A DNA stretch of 64,000 nt from Siccirubricoccus phaeus. GTDB lineage: Bacteria; Pseudomonadota; Alphaproteobacteria; Acetobacterales; Acetobacteraceae. Of the stretch, positions 41,614-50,951 are shown one piece after another; positions within the stretch are counted from its first letter, which is position 1; every line of letters begins with the position of its first letter. The notes below the pieces were generated by a model. It saw only the letters and a program-made list of their open reading frames with translations, did no database searches and was not told where the DNA came from. Where the stretch lies: positions 62,001-126,000 of the forward strand of contig NZ_SRXO01000002.1 of the NCBI RefSeq assembly GCF_008360935.1, read 5' to 3'. The translations under genes were made by a program, and so were the position numbers.

Positions 41614-43913
41614 GCCTCGAAGTAGCGGTTGCGCGTGCCGATGGCGTAGGTCGCGCCGCTGCCATATTCCGGCAGGCGGTTCGGGTCGGCATCGTTCAGC
41701 GCCAGGCCGAGCAGGCGGACCTGCGCCGTCGCCAGGTTGCGCGCGGCGGCGCGCAAGGCGGCGACCGGCGTGCGGTTCCAGCGGGCGATCAGCATCACCC
41801 CCTCCACCTGCCCGCCCACCACCGCGGCATCGGTGACGAGCGCCGCCGGCGGCGTGTCGATGATGATGTAGTCGAAGGCGTGGCGCGCCTCGTTCAGCAG
41901 GCGGCGCATGCCGGGGGCGGCCAGCACGTCCTGCGGCGGGGCGAGCGGCGCGCGGTCGCTGGCATGGATCACCTTCAGCGGCGTCGCATGGTCCGTCAGC
42001 ACCACGGCATCGAGCGGCAGCTCATGCTCGATGGCGGCGGCGAGGCCGGGCTCCGAGGGCGGCCGGCCCCAGATCAGCCGCGCCACCTTCGGCTTGCGCA
42101 GATCGGCATCGATCAGCAGCACGGAGAGGCCGGAGACCGCCATGCTGCGCGCCATGGCCAGCGCGACGGTGGTCTTGCCCTCGCCCGGCAGGGCCGAGGT
42201 GAGGGCGAGCGTCCGCGCCCCGGGCGGCAGGATCTCCAGGTTGCGCTGCTGCAGGGCGAGCGCGCTGCGCAGCATCCGCACCGCCTCGGCGGCGGCGGAT
42301 TTCGGCCGCTCCACCACCCGGCGATGCATCGGCGAGCGCAGCGGGGCGTGCGGCAGGGTGCCGAGCGCCGGCGCGCCGACCAGCTCGCTCGCTTCCTCGA
42401 GCGAGGTGATGCGCGAGCGGAGGCGTTCCCGCAGCAGCGCGACGCCGATGCCCGAGCCGCCGGAGGCGAGGAGGGCAGCCGCGAGGAAGAGCGGCACGTT
42501 GGGGAAATTCGGCCGCAGCGGCACGCCGGCCGGGGAGATCATCCGCGCATCGGCGCGCTGGATGCCTTCCTGCGCCGCGAACTGCTTCTGCCGGCCGAGC
42601 AGGTTCTCATAGAGGGTGCGCGTTGCGACCGCCACGCGCTCCAGGTCGCGGGCGCCGTTCTCGGCCCGCTCGGTCTCCGCCATGCGCTGCTCGAGCTGGG
42701 CGATGGATTGCTGCAGCTCCTGCACCCGGACGCGGGCGATCGCCGCCTCGCTCGCCTGGGCGCGCATGATCTTCTGCACCTCCTCGGCGATCTTGGCCTG
42801 CACCTCGCCCACCTCGGCGCGGGTTGCCAGCACTTCCGGATGCCGGGCGCCGAGGCGGCTCGCCGCCTCGGTGGCGCGGCGGCGGGCCGTGGCCTCGGCC
42901 TCCCGCAGGCGGGAGATGGTGTCGGAGGCGACGGCCGCGAGCTCCGCATCGCCGCCGCCGGCCTGCAGCCGCGCCGTCTGGGCGCTGCGCAGCCGGGCTT
43001 CCTTGGCGGCCAGGTCGGCGCGGGCGGCGGCGAGCTGGTTGTTCACCTCGGAGAGCTGCTGCGCGACGACGGAGACGCCGCGCGGAGCGAAGAGGTTGTT
43101 GCGCTCGCGGTAATCCTGCAGCGCACGCTCGGCGTCGCGCAGCCTGGCGGCCTGCTCCTCCACCTCCTCGGTCAGCCAGGTGCCGGCCGCGGCCAGCGCC
43201 TCGCGCTTCGCCCGCCGCTGCTCCTCCACATAGAGCGCGACATGGCGGTTGGCGACGCGCGCGGCCAACTCGGGATCGGTGGACTGGTAGGCGATGGTGA
43301 TGGCGAAGGACCGCCCGTCATTGAACACCGAGAGGTTGTTCCGGTAGAGATCGACGGCGTAGGCCATGCGCTCGGCAAGGGTCGGCGGCTCGACCGGCGG
43401 TGCCGGCGGCACCACGCGCCAGGCGGCGGGCAGGCCGAGCGCCGTCTCCGCCTGGCGGAGCAGGTCGAGCGTGCCGTTCAGCAGCCTTTCCTTGCGCGAC
43501 GGGCGCGGGCGGAATTCCGGATTGTCCACCAGCCCGAGATCGGCGACCACGCGCCGCGCCAGCTCCTCGCTGCTCAGCAGCTCCACCTGGCTGCGCACGA
43601 TGGTGCTGTCCAGCGAGGCGGTCTGGCCGATCAGCGGCCCGCGCACATCGCCGAGATTGAGTTCCCGCATGTCCAGCAGCACCAGGGCGGAGGCGCGGTA
43701 GCGCGGCGTGAGCTGCAGGATGGCGGCGGTGGCGAGGCCGAAGGTCAGCAGCACCCAGACCACCAGCAGGAGGCGGCTGCGGCGCAGCGCGGCGAAGGCC
43801 GCGCCGAAGCCGCCCTCCTGCCGTGGCAATTCCACGGCATAGGGCTGCGGCGCGTAGGGCGGGGGCAGGGCGGCAGGCGCCGCCGGGCGGGTCAAGGGTT
43901 CAGGGATCATCAC
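41610..43913 (-). CDS. Wzc-type polysaccharide co-polymerase with BY-kinase domain
   Basis: 767 residues. A Wzz-type domain with an N-terminal membrane segment (LLLVVWVLLTFGLATAAIL) is followed by a long periplasmic coiled coil (about 200-420), a second membrane helix (FLAAALLASGGSGIGVALL) and a C-terminal bacterial tyrosine kinase. The kinase shows Walker A ALPGEGKTTVAL, Walker A' VLLIDADLRKPKVA and Walker B YIIIDTPPAAL. The last 20 residues hold three tyrosines (YGSGATYAIGTRNRYFEA), the usual autophosphorylation cluster. It controls chain length and export of the glycan. No Wza-type outer-membrane partner or low-molecular-weight phosphatase lies in the window. Confidence 0.9.
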   Translation of the reverse strand: MMIPEPLTRPAAPAALPPPYAPQPYAVELPRQEGGFGAAFAALRRSRLLLVVWVLLTFGLATAAILQLTPRYRASALVLLDMRELNLGDVRGPLIGQTASLDSTIVRSQVELLSSEELARRVVADLGLVDNPEFRPRPSRKERLLNGTLDLLRQAETALGLPAAWRVVPPAPPVEPPTLAERMAYAVDLYRNNLSVFNDGRSFAITIAYQSTDPELAARVANRHVALYVEEQRRAKREALAAAGTWLTEEVEEQAARLRDAERALQDYRERNNLFAPRGVSVVAQQLSEVNNQLAAARADLAAKEARLRSAQTARLQAGGGDAELAAVASDTISRLREAEATARRRATEAASRLGARHPEVLATRAEVGEVQAKIAEEVQKIMRAQASEAAIARVRVQELQQSIAQLEQRMAETERAENGARDLERVAVATRTLYENLLGRQKQFAAQEGIQRADARMISPAGVPLRPNFPNVPLFLAAALLASGGSGIGVALLRERLRSRITSLEEASELVGAPALGTLPHAPLRSPMHRRVVERPKSAAAEAVRMLRSALALQQRNLEILPPGARTLALTSALPGEGKTTVALAMARSMAVSGLSVLLIDADLRKPKVARLIWGRPPSEPGLAAAIEHELPLDAVVLTDHATPLKVIHASDRAPLAPPQDVLAAPGMRRLLNEARHAFDYIIIDTPPAALVTDAAVVGGQVEGVMLIARWNRTPVAALRAAARNLATAQVRLLGLALNDADPNRLPEYGSGATYAIGTRNRYFEA

Positions 43914-43947
43914 GCAGCTTTCGCGGCTGGGGGGCAGGGAACGCGGA

Positions 43948-45105
43948 TCATCCGGCCGGGCGGGCCGCCAGCTCGGCGGGCGGCAGGCGGGCGGTGGGGC
44001 GGGGCGGCTTCAGGCTGCCGGCGGGCGGCGCATGGGCGGCGACGATCTGCCGCAACTGGGCGCGGAAGGCGACCGCGTCGAAGGTCTCCGCATGGGCGCG
44101 GATCACCTCGGAATCATAGTGCTCCGGGCGGAAGGCGGAGAGCGTCTCGATCAGGCTCTCGGCATTCTGCTCGGGGAAGAATTCGCCGGTGACGCCGGGG
44201 CGGACCGTATCCAGCGCGCCGCCGGCGCCGAGCGCGATGACCGGCCGCCCGGCCGCCATGGATTCCAGCGGGGTGATGCCGAAATCCTCGACCGCCGGCA
44301 GGATCAGCGCCGTGCTGCGGGCGTAGAGCGCGGCTTTCTCCGCGCCGTCCACCCGCCCGGCGAAGCGGATGGTGGGGCCGGCCATGGCGCGCAGCCGCGC
44401 GGTGTCGCGGCCGTCCCCGGCCACCACCAAAGGCAGCTTCAGCCGGTTGCAGGCCTCGATGGCGATGTCGGCGCGCTTCCAGCCGACCAGGCGCATCAGC
44501 AGCAGGAAATGCTCGCCCGGGCCCTGGCCCATGCGGAATTCCGCAACGCGGATCGGCGGCGGCAGGATCTCGCTCTCCCGCCGGTAGTACTTGCCGATGC
44601 GCTGCTGCACGAGGCGGCTGGTGCTGATCCAGTGGTCGACGCGCATGGCGGCGACGGCGTCCATGGTACGCAGCGTCGGCAGCATGGCGCTCACCGCGCC
44701 GCGGGTCAGCCGGCCGAACCGCTCGCGCTCCGCATAGCCGTGGAAATCCCAGAGGAAGCGCGCCGGCGAATGGCAGTAGCAGATATGCACCGCCTCCGGC
44801 CCCACCACGACATTGTGGGCGAAGTTGAAGGAGGAGCTGAGCACGACGTCGAAGCCCGAAAGGTCGAAGCCGTGCATCGCCATGGGGTAGAGCGGAAACA
44901 GCGCGCGATGCCAGCGGCGCGCGCCGGGCAGCCGGTCCAGCCAGCTCGTGCGCACATCCCATTGCCGGAAATGCGGCGGCAGCCCCTTCTGGTTCCACAG
45001 CGCCATGAAGATCGGCGCGTCCGGGAAGGCGGCGTGCATCTCCTCCAGCACCTTCTCGGCGCCGCCATACTGGCCGATGCTGTCATGGATGATGGCCAGC
45101 TTCAT
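43948..45105 (-). CDS. GT4-type glycosyltransferase
   Basis: 385 residues of GT-B fold. The N-terminus has IIHDSIGQYGGAEKVLEEMH, the acceptor-side loop of GT4 enzymes. The donor-binding half carries the E-x7-E motif in VEDFGITPLESMAAGRPVIA, followed by GGALDTVRPGVTGEFF. It transfers a sugar from a nucleotide donor to the lipid-linked glycan at the inner leaflet. It lies 34 bp upstream of the Wzc-type gene and overlaps the next GT4 gene by 4 bp. The C-terminus is a short Pro-rich tail. Confidence 0.88.
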   Translation of the reverse strand: MKLAIIHDSIGQYGGAEKVLEEMHAAFPDAPIFMALWNQKGLPPHFRQWDVRTSWLDRLPGARRWHRALFPLYPMAMHGFDLSGFDVVLSSSFNFAHNVVVGPEAVHICYCHSPARFLWDFHGYAERERFGRLTRGAVSAMLPTLRTMDAVAAMRVDHWISTSRLVQQRIGKYYRRESEILPPPIRVAEFRMGQGPGEHFLLLMRLVGWKRADIAIEACNRLKLPLVVAGDGRDTARLRAMAGPTIRFAGRVDGAEKAALYARSTALILPAVEDFGITPLESMAAGRPVIALGAGGALDTVRPGVTGEFFPEQNAESLIETLSAFRPEHYDSEVIRAHAETFDAVAFRAQLRQIVAAHAPPAGSLKPPRPTARLPPAELAARPAG

Positions 45106-46340
45106 CGCGGCAATCCTTGGGCGGTGCCTTGCGGGGCAGGGCCGATGGCGGCCACCGGTGCGGCGCGGCCCGGGCCGGCGCGGCGGGCGGCCAGCACGGC
45201 ATCGAAGCTGCGGGCCACGGCGGCGCAGAAAGCTTCCGGGCGGAAGCGCGCGGCATCCCGTGCCGCCGCCGCGCCGAAGCCGGCGCCGCGCGGGCCGAGC
45301 GCCTCGGCCATCGCCTCGGCCAGCGCGGCGGGATCGGCAGGCGGCACCAGCAGGCCGGTGCGGCCATGCGTCACGATCTCCGCCGTGCCGCCGACATCGG
45401 TCGCGACGATGCGGCGGCCGAGGGTCAGCGCCTCGATCAGCGCCATGCTGAGGCTGTCATGCCGCACCGAGGCCTGCACCACGCAATCCATGGCGGCGAG
45501 GCAGGCGGCGACATCCGGCCGGTGGCCGGTGAAGGCGACGCGGCCGGCGAGTTCCGGCGCGCCGGAGAGCGCCTTCAGCCGCGCGAGGAAGGGCGCGTGC
45601 TCGGCGAGCGCCAGGCCGCCGACGATCCAGAAGCGCGCCGTCGGGTGCTGCGCGGCGAGGCGCGCGGCGGCGGCGAGGAAGACGTCCTGCCCCTTGCGCG
45701 GCTCGATCACGCCGAAGACGCCGATATGCGGGCCGGGGCCGGCGGCGAGGATATCGGCGGCCGGCAGGGCGGGGCCGCGGGCGAGGAAGCCGGGATCGAC
45801 GCCGTTATGCACCGTCTCGCAGCGCTCCGCGGCGACGCCGAGATGCGCGAGCAGCGCGCGGCCGGCGCCGGAGACGCAGAGGAAGCGGTCGCAGGCGGTG
45901 GCGGCCAGGCGCTGGGTCAGCGCATAGGGCAGGTGCACCGGCAGCACCTCATGCATGTGCTGCACCAGCGGCAGGTTCAGCCGGCGCGCGGCACGCATGG
46001 CGTAGAGCGTGCCGACCGGGTGATGGGTGTGCAGCAGCGAGACCTGCGCCGCGCGCGCATGGCGTTCCACCGCCGCCGCGCCGGCGCGCCAGGCGAAGGG
46101 GTAGCGCAGCAGGGAAAGCGGATCGCGCGTCACCCGCATGCGGTCGAAATCGCAGGGCAGCACGGTGCCGCCGGCGGCGGTGACGGCGCGCGGCAACTCG
46201 CCTTCCGGCGGGCAGGCCAGCAGCACGTCCCAGCCATGCGGGCGCAACCCGGCGGCGAGGGTGACGATCACCCGTTCCACCCCGCCCATATGGGCGACGC
46301 GGTTGACCATCAGTACGCGGCGCGGCGCGGAGGCGATCAT
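45102..46340 (-). CDS. GT4-type glycosyltransferase
   Basis: 412 residues from MIASAPRRVLMVNRVAHMGG; AGAGGAATT precedes this ATG, so the upstream in-frame extension is rejected. It is a GT-B fold enzyme: GGVERVIVTLAAGLRPHGWD, HTHHPVGTLYAMRAAR, VSGAGRALLAHLGV, and the donor-site SMALIEALTLGRRIVATDVG with TAEIVTHGRTGLLV. Sugar specificity is unknown. The 194-bp gap upstream (46341-46534) holds no gene. It is the only sizeable break inside the leftward run and may contain a secondary promoter. Confidence 0.86.
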   Translation of the reverse strand: MIASAPRRVLMVNRVAHMGGVERVIVTLAAGLRPHGWDVLLACPPEGELPRAVTAAGGTVLPCDFDRMRVTRDPLSLLRYPFAWRAGAAAVERHARAAQVSLLHTHHPVGTLYAMRAARRLNLPLVQHMHEVLPVHLPYALTQRLAATACDRFLCVSGAGRALLAHLGVAAERCETVHNGVDPGFLARGPALPAADILAAGPGPHIGVFGVIEPRKGQDVFLAAAARLAAQHPTARFWIVGGLALAEHAPFLARLKALSGAPELAGRVAFTGHRPDVAACLAAMDCVVQASVRHDSLSMALIEALTLGRRIVATDVGGTAEIVTHGRTGLLVPPADPAALAEAMAEALGPRGAGFGAAAARDAARFRPEAFCAAVARSFDAVLAARRAGPGRAAPVAAIGPAPQGTAQGLPR

Positions 46341-46534
46341 CGGGCGGAATTCCTCTGCGGCGCGACGGCGGAAGGCAGAGCTTGCGGCATGTCGGGGGGC
46401 AAGGTGGCACTCCCGGCTGTGTCCTGCGGCGATGGCCGCCATGCTGGCCTTAGGCCGGCACCTACCGCGGCGCAGCAAAAATGGGCGTGAGGCGAAGCAG
46501 CGTGAATCACGACGTGCATGATGCGCATTCCAAT

Positions 46535-47680
46535 TCACGCCGCAGGTGGCGGCATCACCCGCTGGTTGCCGGCTGCGCTGCCATGCGCGCGTTGCGGCGT
46601 GGGGCGCGGCCGGTCATACAGCGCGGCGTATTGCGCGGCGCAGCGCGGCCAGGTGAAGCCGCGCGCAATGCTGGCCGCGGCCGCATCGCCGAGTGCCGCA
46701 CGCTGCGCGGGATGCTGCAGCAGCGCGATCAACTGCCGCGCTAGCCCTGCCGTTTCCGGCGCGGCGAGCAGGCCGGTCTCGCCATGCTCGATCATCTCCG
46801 GAATGCCGCCGACCGGCGAGGCAACCACCGCCTTGCCGAGTGCCATCGCTTCCAGCACCACGATGGGCAGCGCGTCCTGCTGGCTGACATGGCAGTAGAC
46901 ATCCGCCATCGCCATGGGCAGCAGCGGGTCGTCCACGAAGCCGGTGAGGATGACGCCGGGCTGCGGCGTGGCCAGGCCGTGGCGGGTGCGGAATTCGGCC
47001 CAGAGCGGGCCATGCCCGACGAGCAGGAGCTGCGCCTGCGGCACGTGCTGGCGCACCATGCGGAAGGCTTCCAGCAGCCGCGCCGCGCCGGCCACCTTCA
47101 ACGGATAGTAGAAGCGGGTGATCTGGCAGATGACGGGGCCGGGGCCGAGACCATAGGCGCGGGCGAAACCCGCCAGCGCCTCCGGCGTGGGCGGCGTGGC
47201 GGGCGGCGGCGCGCCGTAGATCACGCGGATGTTCCGCCGGAACGGCACCGCCATGTTGCCGATGCGCCGTCCGGTATCCTCGGAGACCACGACGACATGA
47301 TCGCAGCAGGCGAAGAGCGCGCCGATCAGAACGCGTTTGACGAACGGCTTCCGCTCTGCCGGATCCACATGCACAGTATGGACGACGCGCACCCGGCCGA
47401 GGCTCAGCAGCTTCAGCAGGAGGGCGAGGCCGAGCATCGGCAGGTTTTCGTGGTTGTGAATGGCATCCGGCCGCGCCGTGCGCAGGCGCTGGAACAGCAG
47501 CGGGCCGAGGCGCGACCAGGGCAGGCGGCGCGCCTCATCCGGCGTCGGCGCCACCAGCGGGAAGCGCGGGCCATAGGCGCCCTGCAGTGCCGTCAGCAGG
47601 GCGCGGACGAAGGCGGCGATGCCACCGCTTTCCTCCACGGGAAAAGCGAGCAGCGTGGCCACGCACGGGTCTTTCATCAC
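46535..47680 (-). CDS. GT4-type glycosyltransferase
   Basis: 381 residues. The N-terminal half contains LAFPVEESGGIAAFVRALL and AIHNHENLPMLGLALLLKLL. The C-terminal half has CHVSQQDALPIVVLEAMALG (donor-site acidic motif) and KAVVASPVGGIPEMIEHGE. The FYYPLKVAGAARLLEAF segment is the usual start of the second Rossmann domain. It is probably cytosolic and acts on the same lipid-linked repeat unit as its neighbours. It begins 18 bp after the DegT-like aminotransferase gene on the leftward strand. Confidence 0.86.
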   Translation of the reverse strand: MMKDPCVATLLAFPVEESGGIAAFVRALLTALQGAYGPRFPLVAPTPDEARRLPWSRLGPLLFQRLRTARPDAIHNHENLPMLGLALLLKLLSLGRVRVVHTVHVDPAERKPFVKRVLIGALFACCDHVVVVSEDTGRRIGNMAVPFRRNIRVIYGAPPPATPPTPEALAGFARAYGLGPGPVICQITRFYYPLKVAGAARLLEAFRMVRQHVPQAQLLLVGHGPLWAEFRTRHGLATPQPGVILTGFVDDPLLPMAMADVYCHVSQQDALPIVVLEAMALGKAVVASPVGGIPEMIEHGETGLLAAPETAGLARQLIALLQHPAQRAALGDAAAASIARGFTWPRCAAQYAALYDRPRPTPQRAHGSAAGNQRVMPPPAA

Positions 47681-47698
47681 GGCGTTTCCTTGGTGCCC

Positions 47699-48853
47699 TC
47701 AGGCAGCGAGGGCGGCTGGCATAGCCTGGATCACGGACTCCGCCACCCGTCCCACCTGCGCTTCCGTCATGGTGGGGAAGAGCGGCAGGGTAAGGGTGCG
47801 CCGGGCGTAGTCGATGCTGTGCGGCAGGCGGTTGGCGGCGGCCTCGGCGAAGGCGGTGAAGCCGGAGATCGCCGGGTAGTGGCGGCTGGTCTGGATGCCC
47901 TGGGCACGCAGCGCCTCGGCGATCGCGTCGCGCGCCGCAGCGCTCGGCGCCACCACCGGCATCAGGTGGCAGGCGCTGGCGGCGACCTCCGCTTCGCGGA
48001 AGGGGATGACCAGGCCCGGCACGCCGCCGAGCAGCCGCCGGTAGAGCAGGGTGAGCTCGCGCCGCTTCGCATTGTTGGGCAGCAGCTTGGCGAGTTGCGC
48101 ACGGCCGAGGGCGGCGCGCAGATCGTCCATGCGGTAATTGTAGCCATGCACGGTCACGTCATAGCCGCTGGCGTGGCCGCGATGCCGGTCCCAGCTCAGG
48201 CTGGTCATGCCGTGGGAGCGCAGCCTGGTGACGGCGGCGAGCAGCTCGGGGCTGTTCGTCGTCACCATGCCGCCCTCGCCGATCGCGAGATTCTTGTTGC
48301 TGAAGAAGGAGAAGCAGGCGATGTCGCCGAGGCTGCCGGACATCGGCCCGTCCGGCCGGGTGCGGCCGCCAATGGCGTGGCAGGCATCCTCGATGAGCAG
48401 CAACCCGCGGGCACGGCAGAATTCCGCCACCGCTTCCAGCCGCGTGGCGTAGCCGCCGTAATGCATGATGACGACGGCGCGGGTACGGGAGGTGAGGCGG
48501 CGTTCCAGCTCCGCCGGATCGAGTACCGGTTCCTCGACACTAACGATATCGGCCAGGACCGGTGTCGCTCCAGTAGCCCGGGTAACATTGGCGGCGGCCA
48601 CGAAGTTGATCGCCGGCTGGATGACCTCGTCGCCCGGGCCGATGCCGAGGGCGAGCAACGCCAGATGCAGCGCCGCCGTGCCATTCGCCACCGCGACGGC
48701 ATGGCGCACGCCGAGCAGCTCGGCGACGCCGGCTTCGAAGGCGCTGACTTCCGGCCCGGTGGAGAGCCAGCGCCGGCGCAGCACGCCGAGCACCGCCTGC
48801 TCCTCCTCTGTGCCGTAGTCGAGATCGCTGAGGGGGATGCCGGGCTCAGACAT
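47699..48853 (-). CDS. DegT/DnrJ/EryC1-family PLP sugar aminotransferase
   Basis: 384 residues from MSEPGIPLSDLDYGTEEEQA; this start overlaps the preceding gene's end by 8 bp. Family features: AVANGTAALHLALLALGIGP, VEDACHAIGG-type region (LLIEDACHAIGGRT), and the internal aldimine lysine in FSFFSNKNLAIGEGGMV. SRHYPAISGF near the end contacts the sugar. It makes a 3- or 4-amino-sugar nucleotide from a keto-sugar precursor, suggesting an amino sugar in the glycan. The adjacent nucleotidyltransferase and epimerase are likely to supply its substrate. Confidence 0.88.
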   Translation of the reverse strand: MSEPGIPLSDLDYGTEEEQAVLGVLRRRWLSTGPEVSAFEAGVAELLGVRHAVAVANGTAALHLALLALGIGPGDEVIQPAINFVAAANVTRATGATPVLADIVSVEEPVLDPAELERRLTSRTRAVVIMHYGGYATRLEAVAEFCRARGLLLIEDACHAIGGRTRPDGPMSGSLGDIACFSFFSNKNLAIGEGGMVTTNSPELLAAVTRLRSHGMTSLSWDRHRGHASGYDVTVHGYNYRMDDLRAALGRAQLAKLLPNNAKRRELTLLYRRLLGGVPGLVIPFREAEVAASACHLMPVVAPSAAARDAIAEALRAQGIQTSRHYPAISGFTAFAEAAANRLPHSIDYARRTLTLPLFPTMTEAQVGRVAESVIQAMPAALAA

Positions 48854-49580
48854 GATCGAACCGCCGCTTCTCTTCCGCATGCAGTTCCTGCGCGCGGGCG
48901 TAATCATCGGGCCGGCCGATATCCAGCCAGAGGCACTCGGTGCGGTGGGCGTGCACCTTCTCGCCGGCGCGCAGCAGCTTCAGCACCAGATCGGGGAAGT
49001 CGAGATACTTGCCGGGCTCGATGTATTTCAGTACCCGCGGCTCATAGACATAGATGCCCATGCTGACCGGATAGTTGTGCTGCGGCTTCTCCAGGTAGTC
49101 GACCACGTCACCCTCGGCATCCAGCTTCAGCACGCCGAGGTCGATCTTCACCTGCTTCTGGTGGGTGGCGATGGTCAGGATGGCGTCGTGCGCGCGATGG
49201 GCGCGCATCAGCTCGCCGAAATCGAGGTCGGTCAGCACGTCGCCATTCATGGTGACGAAGGTCGAGTTCAGCTCCGGCACCGAAGCGAGGGAGCCGGCAG
49301 TGCCGGTCGGCTCCGCTTCCTGCACGAAGCGCAGCTTGAGGCCGGCATAGGCCTGGTCGCGCTGGGCGAAATAGGCGCGGGTCAGCTCCGCCAGATGGCC
49401 GAGCGTCAGCGTCACGTCGCGGCAGCCGAAGCGGTGCAGCCGCTGCAGGATCGTCTCCACCACCGGGGTGTCGCCGAGCGGCATGAGCGGCTTGGGGAAG
49501 GTGACGGTGAAGGGGTGCAGCCGCGTGCCACGGCCGCCCGCCAGGATGACGGCCTTCACGCCGTCCAGCGGGGCGCTCAC
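48846..49580 (-). CDS. Sugar-1-phosphate nucleotidyltransferase
   Basis: 244 residues. The nucleotide-binding head is KAVILAGGRGTRLHPFTVTF with PKPLMPLGDTPVVET. TFVTMNGDVLTDLDF gives the metal-binding Asp, and VSMGIYVYEPRVLKYI and LWLDIGRPDDYARAQELH close the fold. It makes an NDP-sugar from NTP and sugar-1-phosphate; the base and sugar are not decidable. It lacks the C-terminal left-handed beta-helix of bifunctional enzymes. It overlaps the epimerase gene by 4 bp. Confidence 0.88.
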   Translation of the reverse strand: MSAPLDGVKAVILAGGRGTRLHPFTVTFPKPLMPLGDTPVVETILQRLHRFGCRDVTLTLGHLAELTRAYFAQRDQAYAGLKLRFVQEAEPTGTAGSLASVPELNSTFVTMNGDVLTDLDFGELMRAHRAHDAILTIATHQKQVKIDLGVLKLDAEGDVVDYLEKPQHNYPVSMGIYVYEPRVLKYIEPGKYLDFPDLVLKLLRAGEKVHAHRTECLWLDIGRPDDYARAQELHAEEKRRFDHV

Positions 49581-50515
49581 GCGGTGATCTCCGTCGGCCG
49601 GAAGATGCCGGTCTCGAAAGCGGAGACCACCTCGTCGATGCCCTGCGCCACGCTGCGCTCCGGCCGGAAGCCGAGGCGCGCCGCGATCTTCTCGAAGGAA
49701 ACGCGGTAGTCGCGCGGATCCTCGGCGCGGGCAACGCGAATCACCTCGGCCTTCTTGCGCAGCCGCTGCTGGACCATCTCCACGATGTCCTGCTTGCGGA
49801 AATTCTCCGCCGTGGCGCCGACATTGAACACCTCGCCCGCCACCTTCTCCCGCGGCGAGGACAGCGCCAGGGCGATGCCGGCGGCGGCGTCCTGCACATG
49901 CACATAGGGCCGCCAGAACTGCTCGCCGAAGACGGTGAGCTTGCCGAGTACCTGCATCTCCGCGGCGAATTGATTGACCGTGAGGTCGAACCGGGTGCGG
50001 GCGGCGAGGCCGTAAAGCGTGGCGAAGCGCAGCACGGTATGGCCGGCCTCCAGCAGCGCCCGCTCCACCGCCACCTTGGTCTCGGCGTAGAGCGAGACGG
50101 GGCGCAGCTCATGCTCCTCCGTCGCCAGCACGGAGGTATCCGCCATGCGGCCGTAATTGCTGCAGGTGGAGGCGAAGACCATGCGGCGATCGCCGACCGC
50201 GCGCAGCAGGGCGAGCGAGGCCGCCTCATTCACCTCGCGGGCCAGCTCCGGCTCGGCAGCGCAATTTGGGTCGCCAACGACAGCGGCAAGGTGTACGACG
50301 GCATCGGCGCCGTCCAGCGCGCGGGCGACCGCTTCCGGGTCCCGGACATCGCCGGGGATGAAGCGGAAGCCGGGCTCGGCCAGCAGCGGCAGCAGGGCCT
50401 GGCCGCCGAAGCGGAGGCAATCCAGCACCCGGACCTGATAGCCGGACCGCAGCAATTTCTGTGACAGAGCGCCGCCTAGATAGCCGGCGCCGCCAGTGAC
50501 CAGGATGGTGTCCAT
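49577..50515 (-). CDS. NAD-dependent epimerase/dehydratase (extended SDR)
   Basis: 312 residues from MDTILVTGGAGYLGGALSQK; a GGAGGAG run lies 14 bases upstream and AGGGA adjoins the ATG. The NAD motif is TGGAGYLGGAL; the active site shows FASTCSNYGRM (Ser/Thr) and SLYAETKVAVE (YxxxK). VHLAAVVGDPNCAAEP and the C-terminal YRVSFEKIAARLGF are typical of NDP-sugar epimerases/reductases. It is the first gene of the leftward glycan operon, so the operon promoter should lie in the 436 bp upstream. Confidence 0.86.
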   Translation of the reverse strand: MDTILVTGGAGYLGGALSQKLLRSGYQVRVLDCLRFGGQALLPLLAEPGFRFIPGDVRDPEAVARALDGADAVVHLAAVVGDPNCAAEPELAREVNEAASLALLRAVGDRRMVFASTCSNYGRMADTSVLATEEHELRPVSLYAETKVAVERALLEAGHTVLRFATLYGLAARTRFDLTVNQFAAEMQVLGKLTVFGEQFWRPYVHVQDAAAGIALALSSPREKVAGEVFNVGATAENFRKQDIVEMVQQRLRKKAEVIRVARAEDPRDYRVSFEKIAARLGFRPERSVAQGIDEVVSAFETGIFRPTEITA

Positions 50516-50951
50516 TCCCTGCGCAAGCTCCTCCGCAAGCAGTCCCCTGCGGAAACGGCGGTGTTGCCGCCGATCCGGTCTCGTCACATACCGCTCCGCC
50601 GCAAGGAGAACTGTGCGGGAAGCTGGAATTTGGGGTATTCGCCCAGTCGTTCCGTGGCGGGAGTTCTAGGATGTTCTGCGGGTGCGCCAAATAAAACTAT
50701 GCGAGAGGCCGGGGATGCACCCTTGGTTGAATATCCCGTACAAGAATAACAGAGCCGTGTGTGATCAACCGGCAGGCGAGCGGGCGGGTGCCAGCGGCGA
50801 CGGCACGCCGCGCCGATCCGCACGCCGAGCTGCCGCAGGGCGCCTGTGGCGTTCCCGCTGGCCGACGCGCCGCCGCCGTGCCGGGCTGCGCGAGGCGCTG
50901 CTCGTCAGGCGCACCCTCTACGTCGTTGCGCGATGAATTCGTGGGATGACG
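50516..50951 (-). promoter_or_regulatory. Leader/promoter region of the glycan operon
   Basis: 436 bp lie between the flgH stop and the epimerase start, with no credible gene. Its AT-richest part is 50690-50770. On the minus strand this reads TTGATC...TTATTCTTGTACGGGATATTC, where several weak -35/-10 pairings are possible but none is convincing. A word GTACGggATATTCAA here resembles GTACGATATTCAA upstream of the one-module GH-like gene. Confidence 0.4.

Noticed and set aside
50690-50950. Small rightward genes in the EPS operon leader
   Set aside because: The short frames lack ribosome sites and are Arg/Ala-rich with no recognisable features.
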